DNA of 19,888 nt from Bdellovibrionota bacterium (GCA_030836365.1 JAURQB010000008.1:1-19888), one strand, 5' to 3'; counted from the first letter of the stretch, positions 6,964 to 14,818 are shown. Numbers and translations: made by a program. The notes: generated from the sequence alone by a model not told the origin.

Positions 6964-8191
6964 TTGCCAACCTTTGAAGAGCTGCTATAAAGGCAGCTTG
7001 TTTCATATCTACTTTATAAGTTTCGTGGCACTTGATGACATTGTCAAAAGCCTCTTTGAGAATTGAGTAAAGCTTGCTGTTTATTTGATCTAGGTCCCAG
7101 AAGAAATTTTGGAGTCCCTGAACCCATTCAAAATAAGAAACAATAACACCACCAGCATTACATAAAATGTCAGGAATAATGAATGCTCCATTTTTTGTAC
7201 AAATTTCAACTGCGTCTTTTGTCAGAGGACCGTTTGCTCCTTCAGCAATAATTTTGGCTTTTACACGAGGTGCGTTTTCTTTTGTCACAACACCATCGAT
7301 TGCAGCCGGAACAAGAATATCAACATCAAGTTCCAATAGCTCTTCGTTGGATATTTTTTTATCAGGATATAAATCGGCCAATAGTTTTCCAGATTTGGTC
7401 CACTCCACAGCTTCTTGAAGGTTTAATCCATTTGGATCATAAACACCACCACTGACATCACTGACAGCAACAATCTTTGCTCCTTGAGCAGCTAAATCTA
7501 CTGCCGCCGGTACACCTACTTTACCAAAACCGTGGACAGCGACCTTTGTGTTTTCATTGATTTTGTAATTTAGATAATCGGCAGCAAACTTCACGCAGAA
7601 TGCAACACCTTTACCTGTGGATTCAGCACGACCTAATGAACCGCCGACGCTGATTGGTTTACCGGTGACAACACCTGGAACCGTATAACCTTTTAGCTGA
7701 GAATACGTATCTAAAAACCAGGCCATTGTTTGCCCATCCGTACCAATGTCAGGAGCAGGAATATCAACTGTTGGGCCAACCATCATATTAATTTCAGTTG
7801 CATATCTTCTTGTTAGAGCCTGGAGCTCCTGTCTAGACAATTCTCTAGGGTCAACTTTAATACCACCTTTTGCTCCTCCCAGAGGAAGCCCAACGAGCGC
7901 ACATTTGAATGTCATTAACATCGCAAGTGCAGCAGTTTCAGCCAAATCAACATTAGGGTGGAAACGAATACCACCTTTTCCAGGCCCAATCGTCATATTA
8001 TGCTGAACTCGATACCCTAAAAAAGTTTTAACTGTACCGTCATCAAGCCTAATTGGCACAGACACAGTTAATGATCTTTTTGGATACCGTAAACGATCTA
8101 AAATATTTGGGTCTAAATTCATGGCCGAAGCAGCTGACTCAAGTTGGCCAATTGCATCTTGGTATAAAACGTTATCGAGCAGGTTATCCAT
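6929..8191 (-). CDS. gdhA: NAD(P)-dependent glutamate dehydrogenase (Glu/Leu/Phe/Val family)
   Basis: This cytosolic oxidoreductase interconverts glutamate and 2-oxoglutarate plus ammonia, linking amino-acid breakdown to the TCA cycle. The 420 residues match the short hexameric class. Visible motifs are GPGKGGIRFH (69-78, substrate Lys72), PLGGAKGGI with catalytic Lys108, PAPDIGTDG with Asp148, and the dinucleotide-binding GFGKVG at 221-226. The C-terminal NAGGVIVSYFEWVQ segment is typical. The start has AGGA 9 bases upstream, and a possible -10 TATACT lies about 30 bases upstream of the ATG. The gene is followed, with a 35-base overlap, by the cysteine-rich exported protein. Glutamate is favoured over leucine or phenylalanine as substrate because of the overall GDH-like motif set; the cofactor choice cannot be read safely. 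An amino-acid-eating lifestyle would suit a catabolic role. Confidence 0.94.
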   Translation of the reverse strand: MDNLLDNVLYQDAIGQLESAASAMNLDPNILDRLRYPKRSLTVSVPIRLDDGTVKTFLGYRVQHNMTIGPGKGGIRFHPNVDLAETAALAMLMTFKCALVGLPLGGAKGGIKVDPRELSRQELQALTRRYATEINMMVGPTVDIPAPDIGTDGQTMAWFLDTYSQLKGYTVPGVVTGKPISVGGSLGRAESTGKGVAFCVKFAADYLNYKINENTKVAVHGFGKVGVPAAVDLAAQGAKIVAVSDVSGGVYDPNGLNLQEAVEWTKSGKLLADLYPDKKISNEELLELDVDILVPAAIDGVVTKENAPRVKAKIIAEGANGPLTKDAVEICTKNGAFIIPDILCNAGGVIVSYFEWVQGLQNFFWDLDQINSKLYSILKEAFDNVIKCHETYKVDMKQAAFIAALQRLANAMRVRGLFPA

Positions 8192-8284
8192 TTAACTTAT
8201 TCCTGAAAAATTTTGGATCTAAGTATATCTAATTAGAGAGAAAGTAAAAATGTATTATTAGATAATATGCAGTTTTTTTTAAAC

Positions 8285-9037
8285 TTAAAAACTTTTTTGA
8301 TACAAGAGCTGAATTCGTCTATCTGCATCATCGAGAGCTATTGACTTAGATGGTTGAATAGCAAGGATTTGTGCCTTCAAAGTATCGGTCAGACTTTTTT
8401 GCATCAAAGCTGTCCATTCCTCGTTACGTAGGTTTAGGTTTACTTCAGTCAGTATTTGAGGCGCCTGAAATTCCTTTCTCAGTCGAAATTCCATTCTACC
8501 CGACAAAGAAAACTGTGCCGTTGCGTCAATCCACGGGTTAATTAATAGAATACTTCCACGTCCACGAAGTAACTTAGCACGAAATTTAAGTTTAAAATTC
8601 TCTGAAATAGAAGTCGTACTTGATGGCCTCAAGGCTTTTCTGGCCGAATTCACTTTTGCCAGGCCTGATTTTTTTGGAGCATTTTTTACTTTATGCATAA
8701 GTCTTTTATCCAGATAGCGTAAAAGTCCTTTTTCAATAACTCTTCGTTTTTGCTCCACTGTAGGTAGCGCCCCTTCATCGTAGTTCGTCAGGCCGTAGTT
8801 ATGACGATATTCATCTACTTCCTGCCATTTACCAATTTGGTTCTTTAATTGGCCTAAGGCTCCAGCGTGATCATTGCTCCACATAGAGTCAAGGAATGAC
8901 TCCTCTTCGTAGATAGCAAAAGTATTTGTTTCAGGTACATAGTTTTGAGGAATTCTGAAATTAGATGCATATGAGTTTGAAATAAACCCAAGAATTAGTG
9001 CCGAGAATAAGAGAAGTTTCACCTGTCTAAATTTCAT
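8285..9037 (-). CDS. Exported protein of unknown function, likely periplasmic or outer membrane
   Basis: The 250-residue product starts MKFRQVKLLLF, has a hydrophobic core and a likely signal peptidase I site after SYA (residue 24). The mature part has a charged, basic middle (about 90-130) and a C-terminal region with alternating polar and hydrophobic residues (FKLKFRAKL, ATAQFSLSGRMEFRLR) that suggests beta strands. I recognise no family. I chose ATG 9037 because AAGG (9043-9046) lies 5 bases upstream and it gives a compact signal peptide. Longer readings back to 9115 add up to 26 residues, and that stretch contains a near-perfect sigma-54 promoter (9099-9115), which makes it non-coding. 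The gene follows parB but has its own promoter. Coding and export are likely; function is unknown. Confidence 0.75.
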   Translation of the reverse strand: MKFRQVKLLLFSALILGFISNSYASNFRIPQNYVPETNTFAIYEEESFLDSMWSNDHAGALGQLKNQIGKWQEVDEYRHNYGLTNYDEGALPTVEQKRRVIEKGLLRYLDKRLMHKVKNAPKKSGLAKVNSARKALRPSSTTSISENFKLKFRAKLLRGRGSILLINPWIDATAQFSLSGRMEFRLRKEFQAPQILTEVNLNLRNEEWTALMQKSLTDTLKAQILAIQPSKSIALDDADRRIQLLYQKSF

Positions 9038-9098
9038 ACAAACCTTCATGAATAAATGCCTGTAATTACGACATTTCATTGCTAATGAAGTATTAATG

Positions 9099-9115
9099 AG
9101 CAATGGAGGTGCCAA
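9099..9115 (-). promoter_or_regulatory. Sigma-54 (-24/-12) promoter
   Basis: The minus strand reads TTGGCAC-CTCCA-TTGCT, which matches the sigma-54 consensus TGGCAC-N5-TTGCW fully, with the invariant GG and GC exactly 10 bases apart. Transcription would start near 9088-9085, about 50 bases before the ATG at 9037. Such promoters need an enhancer-binding activator, and none is encoded in this window. Confidence 0.7.
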
Positions 9116-9133
9116 CTTTTTTTGCCACCTCCA
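9104..9133. repeat. Inverted repeat overlapping the sigma-54 promoter
   Basis: TGGAGGTG (9104-9111) pairs perfectly with CACCTCCA (9126-9133) across a 14-base, T-rich spacer. One arm covers part of the -24 element and the spacer to -12. It has no following T-tract on the minus strand, so it is a poor parB terminator. An operator or chance are both possible. Confidence 0.4.
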
Positions 9134-9166
9134 ATTTATTTTATCAGATTAATTCTCGATACTTAT

Positions 9167-10033
9167 TTAACGGACAACGTTTTCCGTTTGCTTTAACAAT
9201 TCCTTAAGTGCTTTCCGGGCTGCAGGGTCTAGCTCTTTCGCTTGTGACTTCATCACCTTAAGAAAAGCATTAGCCGACATTCCAACCGGAAGGCTTGCTT
9301 GTTTTTTTGATCTCGTGGTCATTTTCTTTTTACTGACGATTCCACCATCTCTAATCATTCTTCTGAGCTCTAGACGTTTTCTAACAGCTCCTAATAAAAT
9401 TTGCCGTTCAACTTTTTTCCTGAAAGTTTTATCATCAATTCCATTTAACTCAATTAAGACGTACTTTTCAATATCATATGTCTTAGCAGCTTCCTTCACT
9501 TTCTTTGGCAGCTTTGCAATGATCAAACTTCGATGAACCTCAGTTTTAGATATTCCTAGTGCCTTACAAATTTTTCGCTCTGAACTTTTCGTTGCCTTCT
9601 GATAATTTAAAATACCGTCGGCCTTATCAATATAATGAAGTGCTTCTCTGGATGAGTTTTCAGAAAATTGAATCGCCATCAGTTCATCAGATGTTTTATC
9701 TTCAAGAACAAAACATGGTGCAGCTTCAATCTCAATACTCGTCATTGCCCGATAGCGTCTTTCTCCACAGATTAAAACAAATTTATTTTTTTCTCTGTGA
9801 ACAACGAGTGGTTGAATCAGACCATTAGCCTCAATGTTGGCGGCGAGCTCCCTAATTGAAGATTCATTAAACTTCGTTCGAACTTGATCCTTAACAACAA
9901 TTGACTTTAAAGCAACTTCTTGAAGCTTCGCTCCATCAAAAAGATCGTCACCATAATCTTTAAATAGATCCTGGTTTAAAGAAATTACTTTTCTATTTTT
10001 TTTCGATACACGCTTTTGAAACGTTTTTGCCAT
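9167..10033 (-). CDS. parB: ParB-family partition protein (CTPase, DNA-binding)
   Basis: ParB proteins bind parS sites, clamp and slide on DNA using CTP, and are moved by the ATPase ParA to segregate chromosomes or plasmids. The 288-residue protein has a basic N-terminus, a ParB/Srx-like domain (about 38-130) with GERRYRA at 90-96 and ENSSRE at 125-130 (the two CTP-motif positions), then a helix-turn-helix near 149-175, and a Lys-rich linker before a short C-terminal helix. The ENSSREALHY stretch differs from the common ENIQREDLNP, so it is a divergent member. AGGAG 6 bases before the ATG supports the start. It is 46 bases downstream of parA, in one transcription unit. No replication-origin genes are nearby, which suggests an accessory pair rather than the main oriC-linked one. 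No parS was recognised in the window. Confidence 0.88.
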   Translation of the reverse strand: MAKTFQKRVSKKNRKVISLNQDLFKDYGDDLFDGAKLQEVALKSIVVKDQVRTKFNESSIRELAANIEANGLIQPLVVHREKNKFVLICGERRYRAMTSIEIEAAPCFVLEDKTSDELMAIQFSENSSREALHYIDKADGILNYQKATKSSERKICKALGISKTEVHRSLIIAKLPKKVKEAAKTYDIEKYVLIELNGIDDKTFRKKVERQILLGAVRKRLELRRMIRDGGIVSKKKMTTRSKKQASLPVGMSANAFLKVMKSQAKELDPAARKALKELLKQTENVVR

Positions 10034-10079
10034 CCTTAGCTCCTAATATAAAAATAAACGAAAACCTAAAACAACTCTT

Positions 10080-10856
10080 TTAAAGCCCCAAAGATTTCCA
10101 AAGACTTTCGTAGTCTTGCTTACCTTTACTGGAATTTCCTTGCATAAAAACAGGGATTCCCATTGAAATAGATTCTTGCATCTGAACAAGATTTCTAATC
10201 GGACTAGTAATGGCAAATGATTGCGATAATTCATTCAGTCGTTGTTTTTCAATTTTTCTTCTTGTGTTGACAAGATTTGGAATAATTGAAAATTCAAGAT
10301 CAGGATTTTCAGAATCTTTTATAATTTCAAATGTGTCTAGCAACTCTTCGAGTCCATCAATTGAATAATCCTGTGCCTGAGTTGGAATTAATATTCTATT
10401 TGAAGCAACTAGCGCCATAATTAACTCATCTCCTAAAACTGGAGGAGTATCAATGACAACGTAATCATAAGAATCTTCACCCATTGCCTGAAGTCTTAAT
10501 CTTAACAATCTCTCTTTTCTTCCTGCTTCTCTTCTGATGTCTCCCTCAGATAGAATCAAAAGCTTTGAAAGATTGGCAAGATGTCTGCTGGATGGAATGA
10601 CAGAAATATTTTGATGAAATTCCCCCACGCCTTCGCTTGGTATAACAAGCTCCTCATAACCGACATCACCAATAAGCCATTCAGGGACAAGAGTTCGTTG
10701 AACTTGAACTCCAAAAGTTGAACTTAAGTTAGCCTGACTATCCAAATCAATAACGAGAACTTTGTTACCTTTATTAGCAAGATGACAAGCGAGTTGATAG
10801 CATTGCATTGTTTTGCCAACTCCGCCCTTATTATTGGCCACTGTTATTACTTCCAT
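10080..10856 (-). CDS. parA: ParA-family partition ATPase
   Basis: This deviant-Walker ATPase binds DNA non-specifically and drives ParB-bound cargo. The protein of 258 residues starts MEVITVANN and has KGGVGKT at 10-16 with the signature Lys10 and P-loop Lys15 (the next residue is Met where Thr is common), the Walker A' region VIDLDSQANLS near 35-45, and the Walker B region VVIDTPP near 130. I chose ATG 10856 because GGAGG (10862-10866) is 5 bases upstream; the ATG at 10868 overlaps that Shine-Dalgarno and adds four residues. It is the first gene of the parA-parB unit, transcribed from a back-to-back promoter region shared with the rhodanese gene. Its leader has a palindromic stretch at 10870-10903. 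MinD-like or cargo-positioning ParAs are alternatives, but the adjacent ParB favours DNA partition. Confidence 0.9.
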   Translation of the reverse strand: MEVITVANNKGGVGKTMQCYQLACHLANKGNKVLVIDLDSQANLSSTFGVQVQRTLVPEWLIGDVGYEELVIPSEGVGEFHQNISVIPSSRHLANLSKLLILSEGDIRREAGRKERLLRLRLQAMGEDSYDYVVIDTPPVLGDELIMALVASNRILIPTQAQDYSIDGLEELLDTFEIIKDSENPDLEFSIIPNLVNTRRKIEKQRLNELSQSFAITSPIRNLVQMQESISMGIPVFMQGNSSKGKQDYESLWKSLGL

Positions 10857-10861
10857 GTATA

Positions 10862-10866
10862 CCTCC
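10862..10866 (-). promoter_or_regulatory. Ribosome binding site that sets the parA start
   Basis: GGAGG on the minus strand lies 5 bases before ATG 10856 and overlaps the alternative ATG at 10868, so the shorter protein is favoured. Confidence 0.6.
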
Positions 10867-10869
10867 ATC

Positions 10870-10903
10870 GTTCACACCAAAAAAAATTTTTTGATTCATG
10901 AAC
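10870..10903. repeat. Palindromic element in the parA leader
   Basis: GTTCA (10870-10874) and TGAAC (10899-10903) flank CAAAAAAAATTTTTTG (10878-10893), itself a near-perfect inverted repeat. TTCATGAA (10895-10902) is an additional 8-bp palindrome. It lies between the predicted parA transcription start and its ribosome binding site, a position suited to an operator. It does not match the common parS sequence. Confidence 0.4.
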
Positions 10904-10922
10904 ACTTTTTAGCCATAATATA

Positions 10923-10952
10923 ATTTTATTTAATAAACCCCTTAGAAGTCAA
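10923..10952 (-). promoter_or_regulatory. Candidate sigma-70 promoter of parA-parB
   Basis: On the minus strand TTGACT (10952-10947, 5 of 6) and TAAAAT (10928-10923, 5 of 6) are separated by 18 bases. The leader would be about 60 bases. Confidence 0.5.
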
Positions 10953-10967
10953 AATAATATTTATTTG

Positions 10968-10996
10968 TTGATCGTTTAAGTCTGATTCTACATAAT
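10968..10996 (+). promoter_or_regulatory. Candidate sigma-70 promoter of the rhodanese-desulfurase genes
   Basis: TTGATC (10968-10973) and CATAAT (10991-10996, 5 of 6) are separated by exactly 17 bases. The -35 lies 15 bases from the -35 of the divergent parA promoter, so one regulator could act on both. The leader would be about 20 bases with a strong GGAGG. Confidence 0.5.
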
Positions 10997-11019
10997 GAAT
11001 AAAAGAAACTTGGAGGTAA

Positions 11020-11340
11020 ATGATGGCCATAAAAAATATTTCTGTAAACGATCTTGATAACAAAAGAAAAGACGATCAAACAATCATTCTTATTGATTGT
11101 CGAGAGCAGGCTGAATGGGATGATGCGCACATTGAAGGATTCACATTAATTCCTCTTAGTTGCTTTGAGCAATCTCTTGAAGTCTTAAAAGATAAAGCGC
11201 AAGATATCCACATTATGTGTCGTTCAGGCAAAAGAAGCATGAATGCCTGTATGTTTTTAGAAGAGAATGGGTATGAGAATCTTTATAATGTTGAGGGCGG
11301 TATTTTAGCTTGGAAGGATGCAGGGCTGGAGACCAAGTAA
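11020..11340 (+). CDS. Single-domain rhodanese-like sulfurtransferase
   Basis: Rhodaneses carry sulfur as a cysteine persulfide. This 106-residue protein is a single rhodanese domain: IDCREQAEWDDAHIEG is the CH2A-type motif, CRSGKRS is the active-site loop with the nucleophile Cys at about 68, and NVEGGILAW is the conserved C-terminal motif. There is no signal peptide, so it is cytosolic. GGAGG (11012-11016) lies 3 bases before ATG 11020 and 6 before ATG 11023, so the true start may be the second ATG. Its stop codon is directly followed by the ATG of the cysteine desulfurase, which implies coupled translation and that the rhodanese accepts or relays sulfur from that enzyme. The fold is certain; the final acceptor is not known. 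Confidence 0.92.
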   Translation: MMAIKNISVNDLDNKRKDDQTIILIDCREQAEWDDAHIEGFTLIPLSCFEQSLEVLKDKAQDIHIMCRSGKRSMNACMFLEENGYENLYNVEGGILAWKDAGLETK

Positions 11341-12486
11341 ATGTTATATCTTGATTATAATGGATCCGCTCCTCTTAGAAGCTCGGTTGAAAACTTTTTA
11401 AAGACAAGACTAGAAAATAGAGGACCATACGCAAACCCAAACGCTAGTCACTTCCTGGGAAGTAAGTGCTTAATGGCCATTGAAAAATCCCGAAGAAATC
11501 TCGCAAAATTTCTAGATTGTGAAAATCATCAAATTATTTTTAACTCTGGCTCTACAGAAGGAATCTCAAGCGTTTTTCTTCATACATATTTCAAGTTTAA
11601 AGATACGGACAGAAAAATAATCCTTGTCAGTGATACTGAGCATGCGGCTCCAATTAATGAGAGTACTTTTCTAGAAAATCATGGTTTCAAAACAGTCTTT
11701 ATCCCGACAAAAAGAGATGGAGAGACTGATTTAGATTTTCTACAAAAATGCTTTATCGAGCATAAAAATGAAATTGCCTTAGTGGCAATTATGGCCGCCA
11801 ACAATGAAACAGGTGTCATTCAACCATATGAACGAATTGCAAAAATGTGCCAAGAAGTTAATGCTCCATATCTTTGCGACACAACACAAATCTTAGGAAA
11901 AGCTAGTTTTTCATTCAAAAATTGTGATGCTGACTTTATTACAGTTTCAGGTCATAAACTAGGAGCACTACCAGGCGTCGGTGCATTAATTTTAAAAACA
12001 CCTAATGAGTTTATTCCAACAATTCACGGAGGAAATCAAGAGTCAGGACTTCGCGGAGGGACTCAAAATTATGTAGGAATAGAATCCCTTAATGTAGCTG
12101 TCGAAGAATTGATGCAAAAAAGTGATTGTCATCAAAAAATAGAACAGCTTCGGGATGATTTTGAAACTAAGCTCGTTGAAAAATTTTCAAACATTATCAT
12201 TTTTGGAAAAAACGCAAATAGGATTTGCAATACTTCTTTTATCTCACTACCTAATACAAATGCGAGTGACATCCAAGATGCTCTTCAAATGCAAAAAATA
12301 TTTGTCACAACTTCATCTGCTTGCTCGGATCAAAGCTCTAAGTCCTCTAGGGTATTAAGTAAAATGAATATTCCTGAAAACCAAGCATCTGGTGCTGTTA
12401 GGATATCGTTTTGCTCAAGTAATACAAAAGAAGATTTCCAACAGGCATTTGATGTTCTTAGTAATATTTACGAAAAGATACAATAA
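11341..12486 (+). CDS. Cysteine desulfurase, IscS/NifS family (class V aminotransferase fold)
   Basis: This PLP enzyme takes sulfur from L-cysteine, giving alanine and an enzyme persulfide for Fe-S clusters or thio-modified tRNA. The 381 residues include MLYLDYNGSAPL at the start, His101 in DTEHAAP, NNETG at 154-158, Asp180 and Gln183 around the cofactor, the PLP lysine Lys206 in SGHKLGALPGVG, RGGTQN at 238-243, and the catalytic Cys328 in SSACSDQSSKSS. The long loop around the cysteine puts it with the group I (IscS-like) enzymes. GGAG 9 bases upstream lies within the rhodanese gene, whose stop abuts this ATG. No scaffold (IscU) or tRNA thiolation gene is adjacent, so this may be a second, specialised desulfurase, and I give no gene symbol. 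Confidence 0.93.
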   Translation: MLYLDYNGSAPLRSSVENFLKTRLENRGPYANPNASHFLGSKCLMAIEKSRRNLAKFLDCENHQIIFNSGSTEGISSVFLHTYFKFKDTDRKIILVSDTEHAAPINESTFLENHGFKTVFIPTKRDGETDLDFLQKCFIEHKNEIALVAIMAANNETGVIQPYERIAKMCQEVNAPYLCDTTQILGKASFSFKNCDADFITVSGHKLGALPGVGALILKTPNEFIPTIHGGNQESGLRGGTQNYVGIESLNVAVEELMQKSDCHQKIEQLRDDFETKLVEKFSNIIIFGKNANRICNTSFISLPNTNASDIQDALQMQKIFVTTSSACSDQSSKSSRVLSKMNIPENQASGAVRISFCSSNTKEDFQQAFDVLSNIYEKIQ

Positions 12487-12492
12487 ACCCTA

Positions 12493-12522
12493 CTAACAAA
12501 ACTTTTTATTCGTTGATATAAT
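12493..12522 (+). promoter_or_regulatory. Candidate promoter of the PrkA gene
   Basis: A perfect -10 TATAAT (12517-12522) lies 18 bases after CTAACA (12493-12498, 4 of 6 for a -35). It sits in the 70-base gap after the desulfurase and may let the kinase gene be expressed separately from the sulfur pair. Confidence 0.4.
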
Positions 12523-12556
12523 ATTAGAAGAGAACTAGCTCTCGTTTTGGAGGTAT

Positions 12557-14776
12557 ATGGTGAACGAATGGATTGAACAATCAACCAGCTCAGATCAGTC
12601 TCAAAATACTTTTTCCTATGAAGACTATATTGAGATTGTAAGAGATAATCCACGCCCCCACATTCGAAATACGTCGACCTACATTCTAGATATGATTAAA
12701 TTTTTTAGCAATGATGATGTCAATCAAATAGGAGCAGACCTATTTGAAAACGATCACCATGATGCTCCCGCAGTTTATGGACAAGAAAGAACAAAAAAAG
12801 AAATCTACAATATTCTCAAAAGTTTTCAAGAAGAAGGAATTAACAATAAATTTATCTTATTAGTCGGTCCTAATGGTTCAGCAAAATCAAGTTTTGTGAA
12901 AAAACTCATGAAAGGAATGGAGGTTTACTCAGAACATGAGGAAGGCCATAACTATACATTTTCATGGATTTTTCCAATTGAATCCTACACGAAGGGCTCA
13001 CTAGGTCTAAATCAGCAAACTCTATCACAAAGCACTGGGCACTTGAGTACGTATGCTTATCTTGATGACAAAGAAATTTCAGCGATATTGCCATCGGACT
13101 TAAAAGACAACCCTATTTTACTTATTCCAATTGAGCATCGTCGTAAAATTATTGAGGACTTATTCAAGGATGATCAAGAGTATTTAAAGCTAATTAAAAA
13201 ATCCTCACTTTATAATGGCGATATGAGTAAGCGAAACAAAATGGTTTATGATGCTTTATTGAAGAACTACAAAGGAGACCATGCAGATGTTTTAAAACAC
13301 ATAAGAATTGAGAAGTTTAATATCTCAAAACGTTATTCAAATGGCGCCGTCACAATTGAACCTCAAATTCATGTTGATGCGCAAATACAACAAATTACGA
13401 TGGATAAGAGACTAGCCAGCCTTCCGCCAAGTCTTCAGTCATTAAATTTATTTCAAATGCACGGCCAACTAACAATGTCCAATAGAGGCGTATTAGAGTT
13501 TTCAGATTTACTAAAAAGACCACTTGATACCTATAAATACTTACTACAAACAATGGAAACGAGTAACATCAACTTAAATGGTATCTTAACAGAATTAGAT
13601 ATATTTTTTATTGGTACAAGTAACGAGATTCATTTAAACGCCTTTAAACAGCATCCAGACTTTAATTCATTTAAAGGAAGATTTAAGTTTATTCGTGCTC
13701 CCTATTTACTCAACCACCTTGAGGAAGAAAAAATTTACCAGACTCAAGTTGAAAGTTTGTCATTGAAAGCGCGTTTTGAACCACATGCGCTTAGTGCACT
13801 ATGTTTGTTTGCTGTCATGACAAGGTTGCGATCCCCTTTAAGTAAAAATTATGAAGATAAAAACCTCGCCAATATAATTTCAAAATTTACACCACTAGAA
13901 AAAGCGCTTTTTATCGCCGACGTTAAAAATATACCAGATGATTTATCAAGTGAACAAAAGCAAATCCTACAACAGAACGCTTCTGAGGTGCTAAACGAAT
14001 TTATTAACGAAAACTTATACGAAGGTAAGTTTGGTTTATCACCACGAGAAATCAAAACATTTATTTATGAAATCACCAACGAGAAGGACTCTATCACTTA
14101 CCTAGATGTTCTAGAAGGAATTGACCAACTAATACAAAGAAAAGGTGATTTTGACTTTTTAAATATGACGCCGCAGGGAGATTTTCATAATCCAGTTCGA
14201 TTTGCTGAGCATATCAAAATACACTGCACAGAGATTTTTGATAAAGAGCTTAGAGACTGTTTGGGACTAATTGATAATCGTAGCTATGATGATCACATAA
14301 AAAAATATATCTCCAATATAAATGCTCAAATAAAAGGTGAAAAAGTAAAAAATGAAATTACTGGAAAATTTGTAGAGCCAGATGAATATTTCATGAATGA
14401 ATTTGAAAAGAGCATTAACATTAAGGAAGATTCAAACAAATATCGATCTCACTTAATTTCAAAACTTGGTGCTTATTATTTAGATAACCCAGGAGTAAGT
14501 ATCGATTATGTTCAGGTGTTCCCGGAACTCATAAAATCACTCAAAGAGAGTTTTAGAAACGAACAAAAAAAATATATTCAAACGCTTTCCAACCATGTTG
14601 TTTTTTACGAAAAATCAATACTTCAAACGAAGGAAGATAGTAGTCTACAAGACTCAACCAACAGAAAGGAAGTTGAAAGTATCGAGAATGTGATTAACAC
14701 TCTTGTGAATACCTATAACTATTCGAAAAAAGGTGCCTTTTCTCTACTAAAAAATGTATTAAATGCAAAATACTAA
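12557..14776 (+). CDS. prkA: PrkA-family AAA+ serine protein kinase
   Basis: The PrkA/YeaG family joins an AAA+ domain to a C-terminal kinase-like domain and acts in starvation and sporulation responses. Its biochemical activity is debated, with kinase and protease-like roles both proposed. This 739-residue cytosolic protein begins with the family's FSYEDYIEIVRDNP region (19-32), then AVYGQER and a Walker A GPNGSAKSS (104-112, against the more common GGGKSS form), a conserved NRGVLEFSD block near 305-315 and sensor-like DIFFIGTSNE near 350. The C-terminal half carries the PrkA-type helical region and a Lys/Glu-rich tail. It is about 100 residues longer than E. coli YeaG. GGAGG is 3 bases before ATG 12557 or 6 before GTG 12560. 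The usual neighbours yeaH and spoVR/ycgB are absent within this window. The family call is strong; the substrate is unknown. Confidence 0.88.
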   Translation: MVNEWIEQSTSSDQSQNTFSYEDYIEIVRDNPRPHIRNTSTYILDMIKFFSNDDVNQIGADLFENDHHDAPAVYGQERTKKEIYNILKSFQEEGINNKFILLVGPNGSAKSSFVKKLMKGMEVYSEHEEGHNYTFSWIFPIESYTKGSLGLNQQTLSQSTGHLSTYAYLDDKEISAILPSDLKDNPILLIPIEHRRKIIEDLFKDDQEYLKLIKKSSLYNGDMSKRNKMVYDALLKNYKGDHADVLKHIRIEKFNISKRYSNGAVTIEPQIHVDAQIQQITMDKRLASLPPSLQSLNLFQMHGQLTMSNRGVLEFSDLLKRPLDTYKYLLQTMETSNINLNGILTELDIFFIGTSNEIHLNAFKQHPDFNSFKGRFKFIRAPYLLNHLEEEKIYQTQVESLSLKARFEPHALSALCLFAVMTRLRSPLSKNYEDKNLANIISKFTPLEKALFIADVKNIPDDLSSEQKQILQQNASEVLNEFINENLYEGKFGLSPREIKTFIYEITNEKDSITYLDVLEGIDQLIQRKGDFDFLNMTPQGDFHNPVRFAEHIKIHCTEIFDKELRDCLGLIDNRSYDDHIKKYISNINAQIKGEKVKNEITGKFVEPDEYFMNEFEKSINIKEDSNKYRSHLISKLGAYYLDNPGVSIDYVQVFPELIKSLKESFRNEQKKYIQTLSNHVVFYEKSILQTKEDSSLQDSTNRKEVESIENVINTLVNTYNYSKKGAFSLLKNVLNAKY

Positions 14777-14818
14777 GTAGAACTTGACGTATAATCCCCT
14801 TTTTTATTAATTGGCCCC

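Noticed and set aside
6955..6972. GG-N10-GC sigma-54-like spacing on the minus strand at the end of gdh (TTGGCAAATGCGATGC)
   Set aside because: It is within coding sequence at a gene overlap, and both halves deviate from TGGCAC and TTGCW, so chance is more likely.
8230..8290. Possible terminator after the exported-protein gene
   Set aside because: The only hairpins there are pure A/T stems (AGTTTTT/AAAAACT and TATTA/TAATA) without a proper T-tract, common by chance in AT-rich DNA.
9038..9115. N-terminal extension of the exported protein to an ATG at 9115
   Set aside because: The stretch contains a complete sigma-54 promoter and lacks a Shine-Dalgarno. ATG 9037 has AAGG at 5 bases and gives a normal signal peptide.
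11020..12486. Phosphorothioation (Dnd-type) defence system suggested by the cysteine desulfurase
   Set aside because: No DndB, C, D or E-like genes are present. The partner is a rhodanese, which points to ordinary sulfur trafficking.
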